Below, one piece after another: positions 6,862 to 7,042 of a stretch of 7,042 bases of DNA. A model generated the notes under the pieces. The model saw only the letters and a list, made by a program, of their open reading frames with translations, was not told the DNA's origin and did not search any database. The stretch comes from Actinomycetota bacterium (lineage in GTDB: Bacteria > Actinomycetota > Actinomycetes > S36-B12 > UBA5976). The number at the start of each line of letters is the position of its first letter. The first letter of the stretch is position 1. The stretch spans positions 1 through 7,042 of the forward strand of contig CANFIL010000067.1 in the NCBI GenBank assembly GCA_947447095.1. Direction: 5' to 3'. The translations under genes and the position numbers were made by a program.

Positions 6862-6964
6862 TTTTGCCTCTCGATTGTTCGATGGAGAGACTGGGCTAAG
6901 TCGTTCGGCCGCTCCCCTTGAGGGTTCTAGGTTATCGCGCGCCGTGGTTCAGGGGAAAACCAGA
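6862..6964 (-). promoter_or_regulatory. Intergenic region upstream of guaB, likely site of the operon promoter
   Basis: These 103 bp separate guaB from the preceding gene and form the largest gap in the window, so they are the natural place for the operon promoter. Read on the minus strand, a possible -10 TAACCT follows GCGCGCGA; a poor -35 TTCCCC lies 17 nt upstream of it. The match is too weak to fix a transcription start. A short CCCTCAAGGG inverted repeat has only a 3-4 bp stem and no T run, so it is not a credible terminator. No guanine riboswitch-like structure or recognised operator was seen. Confidence 0.35.
6867..6872 (-). promoter_or_regulatory. guaB ribosome binding site
   Basis: GAGAGG on the minus strand (6872-6867) lies 6 nt upstream of the ATG at 6861, with an A-rich spacer. 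It is a good Shine-Dalgarno and supports the chosen guaB start over internal Met codons such as Met11. Confidence 0.75.
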
Positions 6965-7042
6965 TCAGCGACCGCTGGCCACCACAAGTGAGAGCAAGGT
7001 TGCCTGGAGGTCGCTTGCACGTTCAATGACCTCGGGAAGTTC
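6965..7042 (-). CDS. C-terminal end of an unidentified protein, truncated at the right edge
   Basis: A minus-strand frame enters from the right edge and ends at TGA (6967-6965), giving the last 25 residues, which begin ELPEVIERASDLQATLLSLV. It ends 103 bp upstream of guaB on the same strand. The composition is plausible for a folded, helical C-terminus. Of the other two minus-strand frames, one stops within 18 bases. The other runs to a stop at about 6949 with an unlikely Cys/Trp-rich stretch. I do not recognise the family; too little is visible to name it. Confidence 0.5.
   Translation of the reverse strand, partial: ELPEVIERASDLQATLLSLVVASGR

Noticed and set aside
6914..6925. CCCTCAAGGG inverted repeat between the right-edge gene and guaB, considered as a terminator.
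   Set aside because: The stem is only 3-4 bp and no T run follows on either strand.
6953..7042. Plus-strand open frames at the right edge, considered as the start of a divergent gene.
   Set aside because: One GTG-initiated frame stops quickly and the other has no start codon with a Shine-Dalgarno; the minus-strand frame ending at 6965 is the better explanation.

Overview
The window is a compact, almost entirely minus-strand gene block from what looks like an actinobacterium (Actinomycetota) of moderate G+C, about half by eye and well below Streptomyces or Mycobacterium. The actinobacterial call rests on three things. A CBS-containing GuaB is followed directly by a CBS-less GuaB3 paralogue. 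A GabD2-type aldehyde dehydrogenase and a ChoD-like GMC flavoprotein follow next. GuaA is at the end of the run. This resembles the known guaB2-guaB3-choD neighbourhood of Mycobacterium tuberculosis. The moderate base composition would suit an aquatic or streamlined lineage, but the sequence alone does not fix the genus.

Layout, in transcription order (right to left): the last 25 codons of an unidentified gene (7042-6965); a 103-bp intergenic region that probably carries the guaB promoter; guaB, IMP dehydrogenase (6861-5368); guaB3 (5358-4249); a GabD2-like aldehyde dehydrogenase (4217-2670); a ChoD-like GMC oxidoreductase (2667-1000); and guaA, GMP synthase, which starts with GTG at 950 or 947 and runs off the left edge. 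Gaps within the run are 9, 31, 2 and 49 bp. None holds a convincing terminator, so guaB to guaA is probably one operon. No gene-free stretch exceeds about 105 bp. I see no RNA genes, mobile elements, CRISPR arrays or plus-strand genes.

Functionally, guaB (IMP to XMP) and guaA (XMP to GMP) are the two committed steps of GMP synthesis. GuaB3 keeps the IMPDH/GMPR barrel but has His where the catalytic Cys should be, so its role is open. The two redox enzymes between guaB3 and guaA have no known part in purine synthesis. Together they could form an alcohol-to-aldehyde-to-acid pair, which is inference.

Most of this is conserved housekeeping context. The points most worth a second look are the GuaB3 active site, the four-Cys cluster in the GMC protein, and the GMC/guaA junction, where a 40-bp-spaced direct repeat coincides with a small overlapping reading frame. 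I found no evidence of a wholly new system.
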